The notes: a model not told the origin generated them from the sequence alone. A DNA stretch of 64,000 nucleotides from Chloroflexota bacterium (GCA_022821645.1 JAJEDE010000016.1:1-64000); one strand, 5' to 3'. Numbered from the stretch's first letter, positions 1 through 8,954 are shown. Made by a program: numbers and translations.

Positions 1-576
1 GAGACAGCTTGGGGCGGATTTTCGGGGCGCAATGGGGACGAGTTGCGGGGCTTTGGGCAAGCCGCGAAGCGATGGTCGCGCCAGGTTGGTAGGGCAAGCA
101 CGGGCGTAAGGAGGGCGGCGAGATAACCGGAGCCGGGGAAGCGAGGGGCAAGGGGCGCGAACAAGGGGACTCGGGGATGGGGTGGAGATGGCAGATCCAG
201 TGTACACGATATGCTTACGACTGGCAAGGGCGGGGGCAGGGACGAGAATCGGCGCCCAGAAGGAGCGGCCCTAGCGGACGGCGACGGACGGTTCAGCCGG
301 GTTTTCGAGCCAAGTGTTCACGGTTTGCGGCGAATGTGTTCACCGTTTGCCGAAATGTGTCCACTTTTTTCGCCGATGTGTCCACTTTTGAGGCCAATGT
401 GTCTCGTTTTCAGGCCGATGTGTCCACTTTTCGGGCCGATGTGTCCAGTGCTTCTCCGCAGGCGTTCGACGTGATTCCGGGCCGAGCCCCTGGTACCTGG
501 AGCGAATGCCGGCGCTCACCGGCAGGCAGGTCGCGAGAGGCTGAGCAGCGCAGGCTGGTGGTTCCGGCCGTCGGCC
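1..576. other. Left-edge region without a recognisable gene
   Basis: No reading frame here looks like a protein. The first 300 bases are G- and purine-rich on the + strand. Bases 309-455 hold a 21-bp tandem repeat, listed separately. A gene running in from the left could end here, but I see no recognisable C-terminus on either strand. The stretch lies downstream of the leftward FAD oxidoreductase gene and may include its 3' untranslated region. Confidence 0.5.
309..455 (+). repeat. 21-bp imperfect tandem repeat, about seven units
   Basis: The core GTGTCCACTTTT, with a preceding GCCGAT, recurs with GTGT starting at 314, 336, 357, 378, 399, 420 and 441. The spacing is 22 bp once and then 21 bp five times. 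The two outermost left units are diverged to GTGTTCACGGTTT and similar. Such multiple direct repeats of a TGTCCACTTTT-type core are known from the ends of some IS21-family elements, where the transposase binds. No transposase gene lies in the visible sequence, so a solitary element end or an unrelated minisatellite are both possible. The 21-bp period also gives a 7-residue period in a + frame, but that frame does not look like a real protein. Confidence 0.75.
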
Positions 577-1671
577 TCAGGCGAAGCGGTCCGGGCCGAA
601 GGGTCTGAGGAGCGGGTCGGGACGGCCGTCGCATATGAGGTCGGCGACGAGTTCGGCCGTTACGGGCGCAAGGGCGATGCCCTTGGTGAAGTGGCCGGTG
701 GCGACGACAAGTCCCTCGACCGGCGTCGGGCCGATCACCGGGAAACCATCGGCCGACTGAGGGCGGAACCCCATCCAGGTTTCCACGATCTCGGCGTCTG
801 CGAGTCCGGGGACGAGGGCGGCGGCATCGCCTTGTACCTGCCGGATGGCGTCGGCCTCGATGTGGGCGTCGAACCCCACGTCTTCCTGCGTGGCGCCCAG
901 CGCAACGCGCCCGTCGGCGCGCGCGACGATGACGCCTTCGGGAAAGTTGATTGCGCGGCGCGGTCCCTCGGCGCGCACGGCGCACATCTGCCCCTTGCAG
1001 GGACGCACCGGCAGCCGGAAGCCCGGCGCCAGGCCGGCGCACCAGGCGCCGGCGGCCAGGATCACCGCTGGGGCGGCGATTGATCGGTCATGCAGGGCGA
1101 CGCCGGTGACGCGGTTGCCGATGACCTGGATGGAGGTCGCCGGTGAGTCCGTCAAAACCTGGACGCCAGTCGACCGAACGGCTTGCTCCAGGGCCGCGGC
1201 CAATGGGCGCGGGTCCAGCGAGGCGTCAGCCGGGAACAGCGCCGCCGCTTCAACGGGACCTATACACGACGGTTCCAGCGCGCGCAGTTCCCACGGCGCC
1301 AGGAGTTCGGCCGGGTATCCGGCATCGGTCAGCCAGGACACTCTCAACGTGAGTTCCGTGACGTCTTCGTCGGTGCGCGCGACTGCGAGGATGCCGTCGG
1401 GACTCCAGCCCACCGCATCAGCCCCAACCTGATCCAGGAATGCCGGATAGGCCGCGAGCGAGCGGCGCAGCAGGTCGAACAGGGGTCCGGGGCCGGCCCC
1501 GTAGTGGTGGGCGGCGATGATCCCGGCGGCGGCCCAGGTCGACTCCCGTCCGGGGCGTCCGCGCTCGATCAGCGTGACCCGCAGGCCGCGCCGTCGCAGT
1601 TCCCAGGCGCAGGCCAGGCCGACGATGCCGCCGCCGACGACAGCGACATCAGTGGTGCGTCCGCTACTCAC
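577..1671 (-). CDS. FAD-dependent amine/glycine oxidase, ThiO-like (DAO family)
   Basis: This is a flavoprotein of the D-amino-acid oxidase fold, 364 residues, a normal length for ThiO-type glycine oxidases. These oxidise glycine, sarcosine or small D-amino acids to imine and hydrogen peroxide. The N-terminus carries the dinucleotide-binding motif VVGGGIVGLACAWEL followed by the ribose-binding Glu in LIERG. The C-terminus has the closing FAD motif GHFTKGIALAP. The GTG start lies 33 bp after the aldolase stop, so it looks like the last gene of the acid-sugar operon. No thiS/thiG genes are near. A role in thiamine synthesis is therefore unsupported, and catabolism of an amine or amino acid released by the pathway is equally likely. 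The family is clear; the substrate is not. Confidence 0.85.
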   Translation of the reverse strand: MSSGRTTDVAVVGGGIVGLACAWELRRRGLRVTLIERGRPGRESTWAAAGIIAAHHYGAGPGPLFDLLRRSLAAYPAFLDQVGADAVGWSPDGILAVARTDEDVTELTLRVSWLTDAGYPAELLAPWELRALEPSCIGPVEAAALFPADASLDPRPLAAALEQAVRSTGVQVLTDSPATSIQVIGNRVTGVALHDRSIAAPAVILAAGAWCAGLAPGFRLPVRPCKGQMCAVRAEGPRRAINFPEGVIVARADGRVALGATQEDVGFDAHIEADAIRQVQGDAAALVPGLADAEIVETWMGFRPQSADGFPVIGPTPVEGLVVATGHFTKGIALAPVTAELVADLICDGRPDPLLRPFGPDRFA

Positions 1672-1704
1672 CGCCCCGATGACCCGCTGCGGATCGGACT
1701 CCGC

Positions 1705-2499
1705 CTAGGCCCCGTCCACCGCGGCGCGCAGGGCTTCGCCGTTTTGGGCCCACCAGCTGGAGAGGATGCCGATGTCGGTGCCGATTGAGAAGTGGGTCAC
1801 GCCCATGTCCAGGTAGCGCTTGGCGTGGTCGGGCGAGCCGATCTCGGCGCGCGGCTGAATGCCCATGCCGAGCGCGGTCCTGATGACGTAGGCCTCGGCT
1901 TCGCGGACCTCAGGGGACCCACCCTGGCCGGGCTTGTCGATGCTCATGGCGTAGTCGGTGGGACCGAACTGGACCATGTCCACGCCGCCGACGCCAATAA
2001 CGTTCTCGAGATTGCGGACGGCTTCGTCCTTCTCGATCATCAGCATCACCACGGCTTGTTCCAGCGCGTCCACGAACGCCTGGCTGCCGCCCTCGCGCAC
2101 GTAGCCGGTGTCGCGGCGCGAACCCGCGCCATGCCGACCGCCGGTGGACGGGGTGCTGGCCCGGACCGCCTGCACGCACTCGCGCGCTTCCTCGGGAGTT
2201 CGCACGTCCGCAAACAAGAGGTTCTGGATCCCCGAGCCGATGGCCCGAACCGTCAGGTACGTGCGTGGCTCCTGCTCGATCTTCATCATGCCGCTGAAGT
2301 TGTCGAACAGATCGATGGCGCGCCCGATGTTCTCCAGCGCGTACAGGTCATACGGCGCGTACTCGGCCACGAATTCCACGTAGTCGTACTGCCCGGTCTG
2401 GCCGACCAGCTCAACGATCGCGGGCCAGGAGATGAGAACGTGCGTGCTGTAGCTGGGCTTGCCGGCATCCAACAGTTCGCGAAGACGGTTCGGGCGCAT
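1705..2499 (-). CDS. HpcH/HpaI-family aldolase (2-keto-3-deoxy acid aldolase)
   Basis: A 264-residue class II, metal-dependent aldolase of the HpcH/HpaI/citrate-lyase-beta fold. These enzymes cleave 2-keto-3-deoxy sugar acids or 4-hydroxy-2-ketoacids to pyruvate and an aldehyde. The signature FGPTDYAMS follows the GVGGVDMVQ strand, as in 2-keto-3-deoxy-L-rhamnonate aldolases, and the preceding MIEKDEAV strand supplies the metal-binding Glu. The N-terminus MRPNRLRELLDAGKPS is typical of the family. It sits between the enolase-superfamily gene and the FAD oxidoreductase on the same strand. The dehydratase would make a 2-keto-3-deoxy acid and this enzyme would split it. The exact sugar is unknown. 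Confidence 0.88.
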   Translation of the reverse strand: MRPNRLRELLDAGKPSYSTHVLISWPAIVELVGQTGQYDYVEFVAEYAPYDLYALENIGRAIDLFDNFSGMMKIEQEPRTYLTVRAIGSGIQNLLFADVRTPEEARECVQAVRASTPSTGGRHGAGSRRDTGYVREGGSQAFVDALEQAVVMLMIEKDEAVRNLENVIGVGGVDMVQFGPTDYAMSIDKPGQGGSPEVREAEAYVIRTALGMGIQPRAEIGSPDHAKRYLDMGVTHFSIGTDIGILSSWWAQNGEALRAAVDGA

Positions 2500-2576
2500 G
2501 AGGGTTTACCAATTCGAGTCGGCTGCCGCGCAGTGTTTCACACCGCCGCGAGCGGCGTCGCAGCCCGGTTCGGCGC

Positions 2577-3689
2577 TCAGGTCACCCGATACTCGCTCAG
2601 GGCCTCCCAGTTGACGTTCATCCCGAGGCCGGGGCCCTGCGGGAGACGAACCGTGCCGCGCTCGGTCAGTTCCAATTTCTCGTGGAACATGACGTCGTTC
2701 AGGCCGGCCACGTTGGGGTTGTAGTACTCCAGGATCAGCGGCATCGGGAAGGCGGCCAGCAGGTGGATGTGGATCTCCTGCAAGCCGTGCGGCGCGATGG
2801 GAATCTCGTAGGCGGCCGCCAGCGCGGCGACTTTGCGGTACTCGGTAATCCCGCCCAACACCATCGCGTCGGGATTCAGGATGTCCACGGCGCCGGTTTC
2901 AAGCAGTTCGCGGAAACCCCAGCGGGTGTATTCGTTCTCGCCGGCGGCGACTGGCACCGTCGAGGAACGGGCCGTCGCGGCGCTGCCGCGCATGTTGTCG
3001 GGCGAGACCGGCTCCTCGAACCAGAAGGCGTCGTATTCCTCAAGGATGCGGGCCATGCGAACCGCGTCGGCCTGCACGTAGGCGTTGTTGGCGTCCACGA
3101 GCAGGTCGATGTCGGGGCCGATGGCGTCGCGGACGGCGCGAATGCGTACCTCGTCTTCCCGAAGGGGGACCGCGCCGACCTTCATCTTGACGGCGTTGGC
3201 GCCCTGCTCCACGTAACCGAGCATCTCGTCCTGCAACTCGGCCAGGCCCTTGCCCGCGGCGTAGTAGCCGCCGGCAATGTAGGCGCGCACCTCGTCGGTG
3301 AATCCGCCCAGCACTTGGTAGAGCGGGCACTCAAAGGACTTGGCCACGATGTCCCAGAGCGCGATGTCGATGGCCGAAATGGCCCTGGTCGTCAGCCCCT
3401 TGCGGCCGAAGATCTTTGGCTGGTAGAGCGACTCCCAGATGCGCTCGACGTTGCGCGGATCCTCACCGATCAGGGCCTGCCGCATGTCGTTGACGGTGGC
3501 AATGGTGGCGTCACCTTGCGCCGTGGCCGCTATGCCGCCGGCACCGCAGATTCCAAAGCCTTCAAGCCCATCGTCGGTGGATATCCGCACGACCACGTTC
3601 TTGGATGCGGTGTAGGTGTACTTCCCGTTGCTGATTGGCGTGTCGTACGGCTTGGCGTACAACTCGGCGGTGACGTCAGTGATCTTCAC
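2577..3689 (-). CDS. Enolase-superfamily (mandelate racemase/muconate lactonizing) dehydratase
   Basis: About 370 residues of the MR/MLE branch of the enolase superfamily, which abstracts a proton alpha to a carboxylate; most sugar-acid members are dehydratases. Visible catalytic elements are the KxK base motif (AVKMKVG), the metal ligands Asp in LLVDANNAY, Glu in WFEEPVSPDN and Glu in AAGENEYTRWGF, and a C-terminal His in PIAPHG. I prefer the GTG start at 3689 because the protein then opens VKITDVTAELY as in relatives. An in-frame ATG at 3728 adds 13 residues with no resemblance; neither start has a strong ribosome binding site. It is first in a leftward set with an aldolase and a flavin oxidase. 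Substrate unknown; acid sugars such as galactonate or rhamnonate are candidates. Confidence 0.88.
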   Translation of the reverse strand: MKITDVTAELYAKPYDTPISNGKYTYTASKNVVVRISTDDGLEGFGICGAGGIAATAQGDATIATVNDMRQALIGEDPRNVERIWESLYQPKIFGRKGLTTRAISAIDIALWDIVAKSFECPLYQVLGGFTDEVRAYIAGGYYAAGKGLAELQDEMLGYVEQGANAVKMKVGAVPLREDEVRIRAVRDAIGPDIDLLVDANNAYVQADAVRMARILEEYDAFWFEEPVSPDNMRGSAATARSSTVPVAAGENEYTRWGFRELLETGAVDILNPDAMVLGGITEYRKVAALAAAYEIPIAPHGLQEIHIHLLAAFPMPLILEYYNPNVAGLNDVMFHEKLELTERGTVRLPQGPGLGMNVNWEALSEYRVT

Positions 3690-3756
3690 GCGGCGGCTCG
3701 CAAGGGCTGAAGTGATCGCGCGCAGCAAACCATGACGGCGGGCAGGCGGTCAATCA

Positions 3757-4596
3757 CTAGCGGGCGACGCTCGGCTGGTCCACCACCATGAACGAAGTCT
3801 CGGCCGCCACGGCGCCGTCCACGGTGATCGCAACCGAGTGTTTGCCAACGCAGTTGGTTTCATCCACGTAGAACGCAAAGTACCCACGGCGCAGCGGCTG
3901 CTGGGGGTCCGTCTCGTACTCGCCGCCGCAACTGCCGGAGCTCCAGCGGAAGCCAAGCCGAGCGCCTTCGCGCACATCGCGAAACTCGACGCTGATATAA
4001 ATCCGGTCGTCGAGCCCAAACGTTTCCGACACGTCCTGCGGACGCTGGAGGCCATCGACGGACAGCGCGGTGGCGATGCGGCCGATGTTCGCGCGCAGCG
4101 GGGTGGGCGCCCGCGTGGGCGTGGGTGAAGACGGCGCCACCGTGCCTGCGGTTGCCGTCGGCGACGCCGTCGCGGGCGGCGTGGTTGGGTCGGGCGAGGG
4201 TGACGGCGATGCCGCTGGCGGCGCGGTGGGTGACGGGCTGGGCGGCGGCGCCGTGGGCGGCGGATTGTCGGGCGCCGTCGTCGCCGCGGGCGTTGCCGAA
4301 GACGGCGTGGGTGTCCGTGCCGGCGCCGCCGGGGCCGTGGGAACCGACGTCGAGGCGGGGCGGGGCGCGGCGGCCACGGCAGACACGGTGGGCGTGGATT
4401 CGGTCGATTCGGCGATTGCCGCCGGGCGCTCGTCGGCGGGCGGCGCCCGCGTGGGCACCGTCACACTTGGCGTCTCCGCGACGTCGCCGTTGCAGGCGGA
4501 TATCAGCACGAGCACTATCCCCAGAATCCCAAAGCGAATCGCCACTCTGGCGGGGGATCGCGATCGTGTAATGCAGCGTCGCACGATGGTTGTCAT
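3757..4596 (-). CDS. Pro/Thr-linker lipoprotein, function unknown
   Basis: A 279-residue predicted lipoprotein. A basic N-terminus and a hydrophobic segment (IRFGILGIVLVL) end in a lipobox LISAC with the lipidated Cys at residue 35. Residues about 40-165 are a low-complexity Pro/Thr/Ala/Ser linker of the kind that spaces surface domains from the membrane. The last 110 residues form one compact, probably beta-rich domain (IYISVEFRDV, ARLGFRWSSGS, HSVAITVDG) with two Cys in a possible disulfide. I do not recognise the domain. The linker's skewed composition creates long false frames on the other strand. It lies upstream of the enolase-type gene, which starts about 70 bp further on in the same direction; shared transcription is possible. 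Confidence 0.75.
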   Translation of the reverse strand: MTTIVRRCITRSRSPARVAIRFGILGIVLVLISACNGDVAETPSVTVPTRAPPADERPAAIAESTESTPTVSAVAAAPRPASTSVPTAPAAPARTPTPSSATPAATTAPDNPPPTAPPPSPSPTAPPAASPSPSPDPTTPPATASPTATAGTVAPSSPTPTRAPTPLRANIGRIATALSVDGLQRPQDVSETFGLDDRIYISVEFRDVREGARLGFRWSSGSCGGEYETDPQQPLRRGYFAFYVDETNCVGKHSVAITVDGAVAAETSFMVVDQPSVAR

Positions 4597-4751
4597 CAGT
4601 CGCCGCAGCCTTTATCGAGCATCAGGCCTCGGCTGAACCAGGCAGCCATGACGCTCGCTCAGCGTGCGATAAGTCTAGCAACGACACGTTCCCAACCGTT
4701 GGTCACTATGAGACCGGAACAGACCGTGCCTGCGTTACGCGCGTTTACGAC

Positions 4752-5747
4752 CTATCGCCCGTCGAGCGCCTGGCCCAGGCGCGCCAGCACCTGTTCGGTT
4801 GCAACGTCCAGCGGCCCGTCCACGGTCGCGCCCGCCGCCAGCGCGTGCCCGCCGCCGCCGAAGGCCGCGGCTACACCATCGATTCGCGGGCCCTGCGAGC
4901 GCAGGCTCACGCGCGTCCGCGAGGCATCCAACTCGTAGAACACAGCCACCGCCAGAGCATCCGCAACGTCTTGCAGCGCGTTCGGAATGCCCTGCGAGTC
5001 GGCAATGCGCGCACCCATATCGGCCGCCATCCGTTCGCTGACCTGCGTCCAGACCACCCGTCCGTCCTCCGACCGCACCGCCGCGGCCAGCGCGGCGCCC
5101 AGCAGGCGCGACGCCTGGAACGTTCGCACGTTTAGCACGCGGCGCGGAATGTCCGACGTGACGCCGCCCATTGCCTGAAGCGCCGCCGCGGCGCGCAGCG
5201 TGCGCGGGCCGGTCTCCTTCGTCTGAAACCCCAGCGTGTCCGCCACCAGCCCGGCCTGCAGCGCGATCGCGCCATCGCGCGAGATGCCGCTCCCCAGCGT
5301 GCCCAGCAGCATCCAAATCACTTCCGCCGCGGCGGCGGCGTCCGACACCACGTAGTTCACGTCGCCGTACCGTTCGTTGGTGACGTGGTGGTCAATGTTC
5401 ACGATCGGTCGAATCGCGCGCAGCGCCGTTCGGACGTCTTCGTCGGAGCTCAACAGACTCATGCTGGCCGTGTCGACCGAGAAGAGGACGTCAAACGACC
5501 GTCCGTCCGGGGGCGCGGCCAGGAAGTCGGTGGTCAACGCGTGGAATCGCTCCGTCCCCGGGATCGAGGCCATCACCGCATCAATGGTCTCGGGCCGACT
5601 CACCGCCAGGACGGGCGACGCGCCCAACCCCTCCAGAATCGCCGCCAGCCCAAGAGCCGACCCAAGGCTGTCAGGGTCCGGGTTTCGATGCGAAACGATG
5701 AGCGGACGCCTGGCCCGACGAATCTGCGCCACCACCGCGCCGCGCAC
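4752..5747 (-). CDS. nrnA: DHH/DHHA1 phosphoesterase, NrnA-like oligoribonuclease/pAp phosphatase
   Basis: A 331-residue DHH-family phosphoesterase matching the length of NrnA proteins, which degrade nanoRNA from the 5' or 3' end and dephosphorylate 3'-phosphoadenosine 5'-phosphate. Motif I is SHRNPDPDSLGS (residues about 19-30), the second metal-binding Asp is in FSVDTASM, motif III is NIDHHVTN, and the DHHA1 substrate-binding motif GGGGHALAAGA is near the C-terminus. Motif I usually reads NPDGD; here it is NPDPD, with the metal-binding Asp residues kept. The start is GTG at 5747. It is transcribed divergently from the IscA/ErpA gene. In many bacteria this gene sits with rbfA and truB; that context is absent here. 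Confidence 0.85.
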   Translation of the reverse strand: MRGAVVAQIRRARRPLIVSHRNPDPDSLGSALGLAAILEGLGASPVLAVSRPETIDAVMASIPGTERFHALTTDFLAAPPDGRSFDVLFSVDTASMSLLSSDEDVRTALRAIRPIVNIDHHVTNERYGDVNYVVSDAAAAAEVIWMLLGTLGSGISRDGAIALQAGLVADTLGFQTKETGPRTLRAAAALQAMGGVTSDIPRRVLNVRTFQASRLLGAALAAAVRSEDGRVVWTQVSERMAADMGARIADSQGIPNALQDVADALAVAVFYELDASRTRVSLRSQGPRIDGVAAAFGGGGHALAAGATVDGPLDVATEQVLARLGQALDGR

Positions 5748-5926
5748 GTCAGGCTGGCGGGATGCGTCGCGGATGGCTGAGGGTCCTTGGGCGGGGAGGC
5801 ACGGGCTGCGCCCATCTTATCGGCGCGCAGGACCGTTTCGGGATCCCGCTACCAGAAGATCGCGTTCGCGTGCTAGGTTCAGGGGAGCGAACGGAATTCT
5901 GTGCTGCACGGTTTCTGGGGGATCAC

Positions 5927-6394
5927 ATGAGCGCGGTTGAAACACGCGATCGCATAGGCCTGCCGCAGGACAAGCCAGCGGCCGAGCGGATGTCGCTGCC
6001 GATGGCGGCGCCGGCGCCACCGGAACCGGCCGCCGCAATATCCCTGTCGCAGCGCGCCGCCCGCGCGTTTCGGGAGATCCTGGACGGCAAGGGCGAGTCC
6101 TACGGCGCCCTCAAGGTGGCCGTCATGGGCGGCGGCTGCGCCGGCAACCAGTACGCCATGGCCATCGCCCGCGCCCCGGAGCCCACCGACATCGTGCTGG
6201 AGTCTCGCGGCGTGGACATCTTTGTGGACAGTTCCAGCGCCCACATGATGGTCGGCGCCGAGATTGACTTCATCGACAGCATGATGGGCCGCGGCTTCAC
6301 GGTCAGGAACCCGAGCGCGGAGCAAACCTGCGGCTGCGGCAGTTCCTTCAACACCAACGGCAGCGGCGTCAAGCCGGGAGGCTGCACCGCCTGA
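5927..6394 (+). CDS. A-type iron-sulfur carrier, IscA/ErpA/HesB family
   Basis: A 155-residue protein ending in the A-type carrier domain (HesB/IscA), which transfers Fe-S clusters from scaffold proteins to apo-enzymes. All three cluster-ligating Cys are present: one in GGGCAGN and two in the C-terminal TCGCGSSF. I chose the ATG at 5927 because GGGGGA lies 5 bases before it; longer in-frame starts upstream have no such site. About 45 residues precede the conserved domain, longer than in E. coli IscA, rich in Ala and Pro, probably disordered. It stands alone, without iscS, iscU or suf genes nearby, and is convergent with murE, whose stop lies 13 bp away. Confidence 0.88.
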   Translation: MSAVETRDRIGLPQDKPAAERMSLPMAAPAPPEPAAAISLSQRAARAFREILDGKGESYGALKVAVMGGGCAGNQYAMAIARAPEPTDIVLESRGVDIFVDSSSAHMMVGAEIDFIDSMMGRGFTVRNPSAEQTCGCGSSFNTNGSGVKPGGCTA

Positions 6395-6407
6395 CCGCGG
6401 GCTCCGC

Positions 6408-7904
6408 TCACGCCCCGTAGCCCAGGTTGGCCAGCGCCTCGCGCGCGGCCCCGGCCTCGTCCCACGGCTCTTCGTGGTCGGCGAATTGAATTGACCGTTC
6501 GTGGCCTTTGCCGGCGAGCACCACGGTGTCGCCCGCGCGGGCAAGGTCGAACGCTTGAGCGATGGCCTCGCGCCGATCGTGAATCGCCTCGAAACGCGCC
6601 CCGCCGGGGGTGCTTCCCGCGATCACGGCGCGCGCAATGTCCTGGGGGCGTTCGCGTCGCGGATCCTCGTTGGTGACGATCGCCACGTCGGCGCCTTCCG
6701 CCGCGGCCCGGCCCAGCAGCGGGCGCTTCTCCGCGTCCTGGTCCCCCGCGCTGCCAAACACCGCCAGCACCCGGCCGGGGGTGAACGACCGGACCTCCGC
6801 CAGGCAGGCGGCCAGCGCCGCCGGCGTGTGTGCGAAGTCCACGATCACGTGAAACGGCTGGCCCGCCGCGACGGTCTCCATCCGTCCCTTGACGGGAGCA
6901 AACGAAGCCAGCCGGTCCACGCCCGCCGACAGGTCGCCGGTGATGCTGCCCACGCAGGCCACGGCGGCCGCCACGTTGGACACGTTCCAGCGTCCGCGCA
7001 GGCGCGTCCGCGCCTCCCAATCGCCCCACGGCGAAGAGCCGGCGACCACCAGCCCCCCGGACGTGAGGCCGGCCCAGCGCGCCGACACGTCGGCCGGATT
7101 TCTCTCGCCAAAGGTCAAGACGTCAACCGCGCATCCATCGGCAAATCCAGCCGTCACCGGATCGTCGGCATTGAGCACCGCGACCTTGCCGCGTCCGTCG
7201 TCCGGACCCTGAGCCAGCAGGTCCAGCAACCGCCGCTTGGCCGCGCGGTAGGCCTCCAGCGTCCCGTGCAGGTCCAGGTGCTCGTGCGTCACGTTGGTGA
7301 TCACGGCCCGGTCAAAGGCGAAACCGTCCACGCGCGCCAGTTCCAGGGCGTGGGAGGCCACTTCCACGACGGCCCAGGCGTCGCCTTCCCGGACCATCCG
7401 GGCCAGGAGCCGGGCCACGGTGGGGGCTTCAGGGGTTGTCAGCCGACCGGACTTCTCCAGATCAGTCCCGCCGGCCCGCGTGTTGACGGTCGTCAACTCG
7501 CCGACCCCTGGCACGTACGCCCCGAGCATCCAGGCAATCAGCCGCGAGGTGCTGGTCTTGCCGTCCGTTCCCGTGACGCCAACCAGTCCTAATCGACGAT
7601 CCGGCTCTCCCCAAAACCGACGGGACAGGCTGGCCAGCGCCATCCGGCCATCCGGCACGATTGCGAGGCCAACATTCGCCGGCGTCTCGACCGGACGCTC
7701 GGCCACGATCGCCGTCGCTCCCGCAGCCAATGCCGCACCTACATACGCGTGGCCGTCGACCCGGAACCCCTGTCGACAGACAAAGCATGATCCCGGCTTC
7801 ACGTCCCGGGAGTCGTGCGCCACGTCGCGAATGCGGGCGCCGGAGGCACGTTGCAGCTCAGCGCCCGGCAGGCCCGCGATCAACTCGTCGAACGTGGGAT
7901 GCAC
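6408..7904 (-). CDS. murE: UDP-N-acetylmuramoyl-tripeptide synthetase MurE
   Basis: A 498-residue Mur ligase that adds the third amino acid to UDP-MurNAc-L-Ala-D-Glu in the cytoplasm. Three Mur domains are visible: the N-terminal UDP-binding domain (RIRDVAHDSRDV), the ATPase with P-loop GVTGTDGKTS and a conserved NADDP, and the C-terminal domain with the amino-acid selectivity motif TNEDPRRE. The Arg of that motif occupies the position that in meso-diaminopimelate enzymes (DNPR) contacts the second carboxylate, so diaminopimelate or ornithine is more likely than lysine; this is inference. The gene starts with GTG 10 bp after the FemAB-like gene and ends the operon. It indicates that this organism makes peptidoglycan. 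Confidence 0.93.
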   Translation of the reverse strand: MHPTFDELIAGLPGAELQRASGARIRDVAHDSRDVKPGSCFVCRQGFRVDGHAYVGAALAAGATAIVAERPVETPANVGLAIVPDGRMALASLSRRFWGEPDRRLGLVGVTGTDGKTSTSRLIAWMLGAYVPGVGELTTVNTRAGGTDLEKSGRLTTPEAPTVARLLARMVREGDAWAVVEVASHALELARVDGFAFDRAVITNVTHEHLDLHGTLEAYRAAKRRLLDLLAQGPDDGRGKVAVLNADDPVTAGFADGCAVDVLTFGERNPADVSARWAGLTSGGLVVAGSSPWGDWEARTRLRGRWNVSNVAAAVACVGSITGDLSAGVDRLASFAPVKGRMETVAAGQPFHVIVDFAHTPAALAACLAEVRSFTPGRVLAVFGSAGDQDAEKRPLLGRAAAEGADVAIVTNEDPRRERPQDIARAVIAGSTPGGARFEAIHDRREAIAQAFDLARAGDTVVLAGKGHERSIQFADHEEPWDEAGAAREALANLGYGA

Positions 7905-7914
7905 CTGCGCGGCC

Positions 7915-8952
7915 TTAGCTTTGCGGCTGTCCGCGCCAGCGCTGGAGCGCGGTGCGCGCGCGCAAGACGCCTGACGTCAGCACCCAGGAACGAACGCGCT
8001 GCAGCGGCAGGTCAAAGGCGCCGGGATATTCCACCAGCCGCGGATTGAACCCCAGCTTGAACCGGTGCACGCCGGCCATCGGATCGTTAGCGTCATTTGG
8101 ATCCGCCATGCCCCAGAGGTCGTAGCGCCGGCAGCCGCGCGCACGCGCCCACTGCATGGCCGCCCACTGCACGGCGTGCGGGGCCATGCGACCGCGTTCG
8201 GCGTTCGACGACGCGCCGTACAAGTACACCGCCTCGGGACCAAACGCCACGGCCATCAGCGCCGCCAGCGGCCGGCCTTCAAACCGCGCCACAAACAGCG
8301 CGGCGTCATCGCCAAACGTACGCGCCACGTCGCGGTAGTAGGACGCCGCATGAACGGCGAATCCCTGGCGCCGCGCCGTCGCCCTGGTCATTTCATAGAA
8401 CTCACCAAACGCCGTGTCGCTGGAGTCGTTGGCAACGCGGACGTCGCGCCGCGCCGAGAGCCGGATGTTGTAGCGCATCTTGGACTTGAACGACGCCAGC
8501 AACTCCTCGTCGTCCGCCCCGAGGTCGATGACAGCCGTCCGCGGTATCTGAACGAACGCCTCGGTCTTCCGAAACCCCCGAGCCTCGAGCACCGCTGCAT
8601 GCGCGGCGCCCACGGGTTCAATCCGCAGCAGCGAAGCTCCACGGCGCCGCGCTTCCCCGATTGCCCCCTCGATCAGCGATTCGGCATCCGCGTCCGACTC
8701 CGCCAGCGGACCCCGCGGGACGTAGGCCAGGCCAACCGACGGCCCCAGCGGCGGAATCCGGCGGGTTCGCGTCAATACCTGGACTCCGCCGCGTGGCGCG
8801 CGCATATCGCCCATCGCCAACCGGGTAACCCGCCAGCCGTAGCGGGCCTTCAAATCCCCCCATGAAGCCGACTGCAGCAGGTTGGCGCCCTCCATCCGGG
8901 CCGCCAATCTATTCCACTCGTCCGCATTCGCCACCGACCGCAGGGAGGCCAC
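7915..8952 (-). CDS. FemAB-family peptidyl transferase (peptidoglycan bridge formation)
   Basis: A 345-residue FemX/FemAB-type GNAT-fold protein. Known members add the first or later amino acids of the interpeptide bridge to lipid II or UDP-MurNAc-pentapeptide using aminoacyl-tRNA. Family features are the N-terminal NLLQSASWGDLKARYGW segment, PRGPL in the first GNAT half, SFKSKMRYNIRLSARRDV in the middle, and the closing MAGVHRFKLGFNP(R) region preceding a basic tail. The gene sits directly before murE and 3 bases after ubiE, so a cell-wall role fits. The amino acid transferred cannot be read from sequence. GTG start. Confidence 0.87.
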   Translation of the reverse strand: MASLRSVANADEWNRLAARMEGANLLQSASWGDLKARYGWRVTRLAMGDMRAPRGGVQVLTRTRRIPPLGPSVGLAYVPRGPLAESDADAESLIEGAIGEARRRGASLLRIEPVGAAHAAVLEARGFRKTEAFVQIPRTAVIDLGADDEELLASFKSKMRYNIRLSARRDVRVANDSSDTAFGEFYEMTRATARRQGFAVHAASYYRDVARTFGDDAALFVARFEGRPLAALMAVAFGPEAVYLYGASSNAERGRMAPHAVQWAAMQWARARGCRRYDLWGMADPNDANDPMAGVHRFKLGFNPRLVEYPGAFDLPLQRVRSWVLTSGVLRARTALQRWRGQPQS

Positions 8953-8954
8953 GG

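Noticed and set aside
177-608. 143-codon + frame with a 7-residue repeat (ANVSTFE-like)
   Set aside because: The repeat arises from the 21-bp DNA unit. The flanking residues are low-complexity and the frame runs into the 3' end of the opposite FAD oxidoreductase gene.
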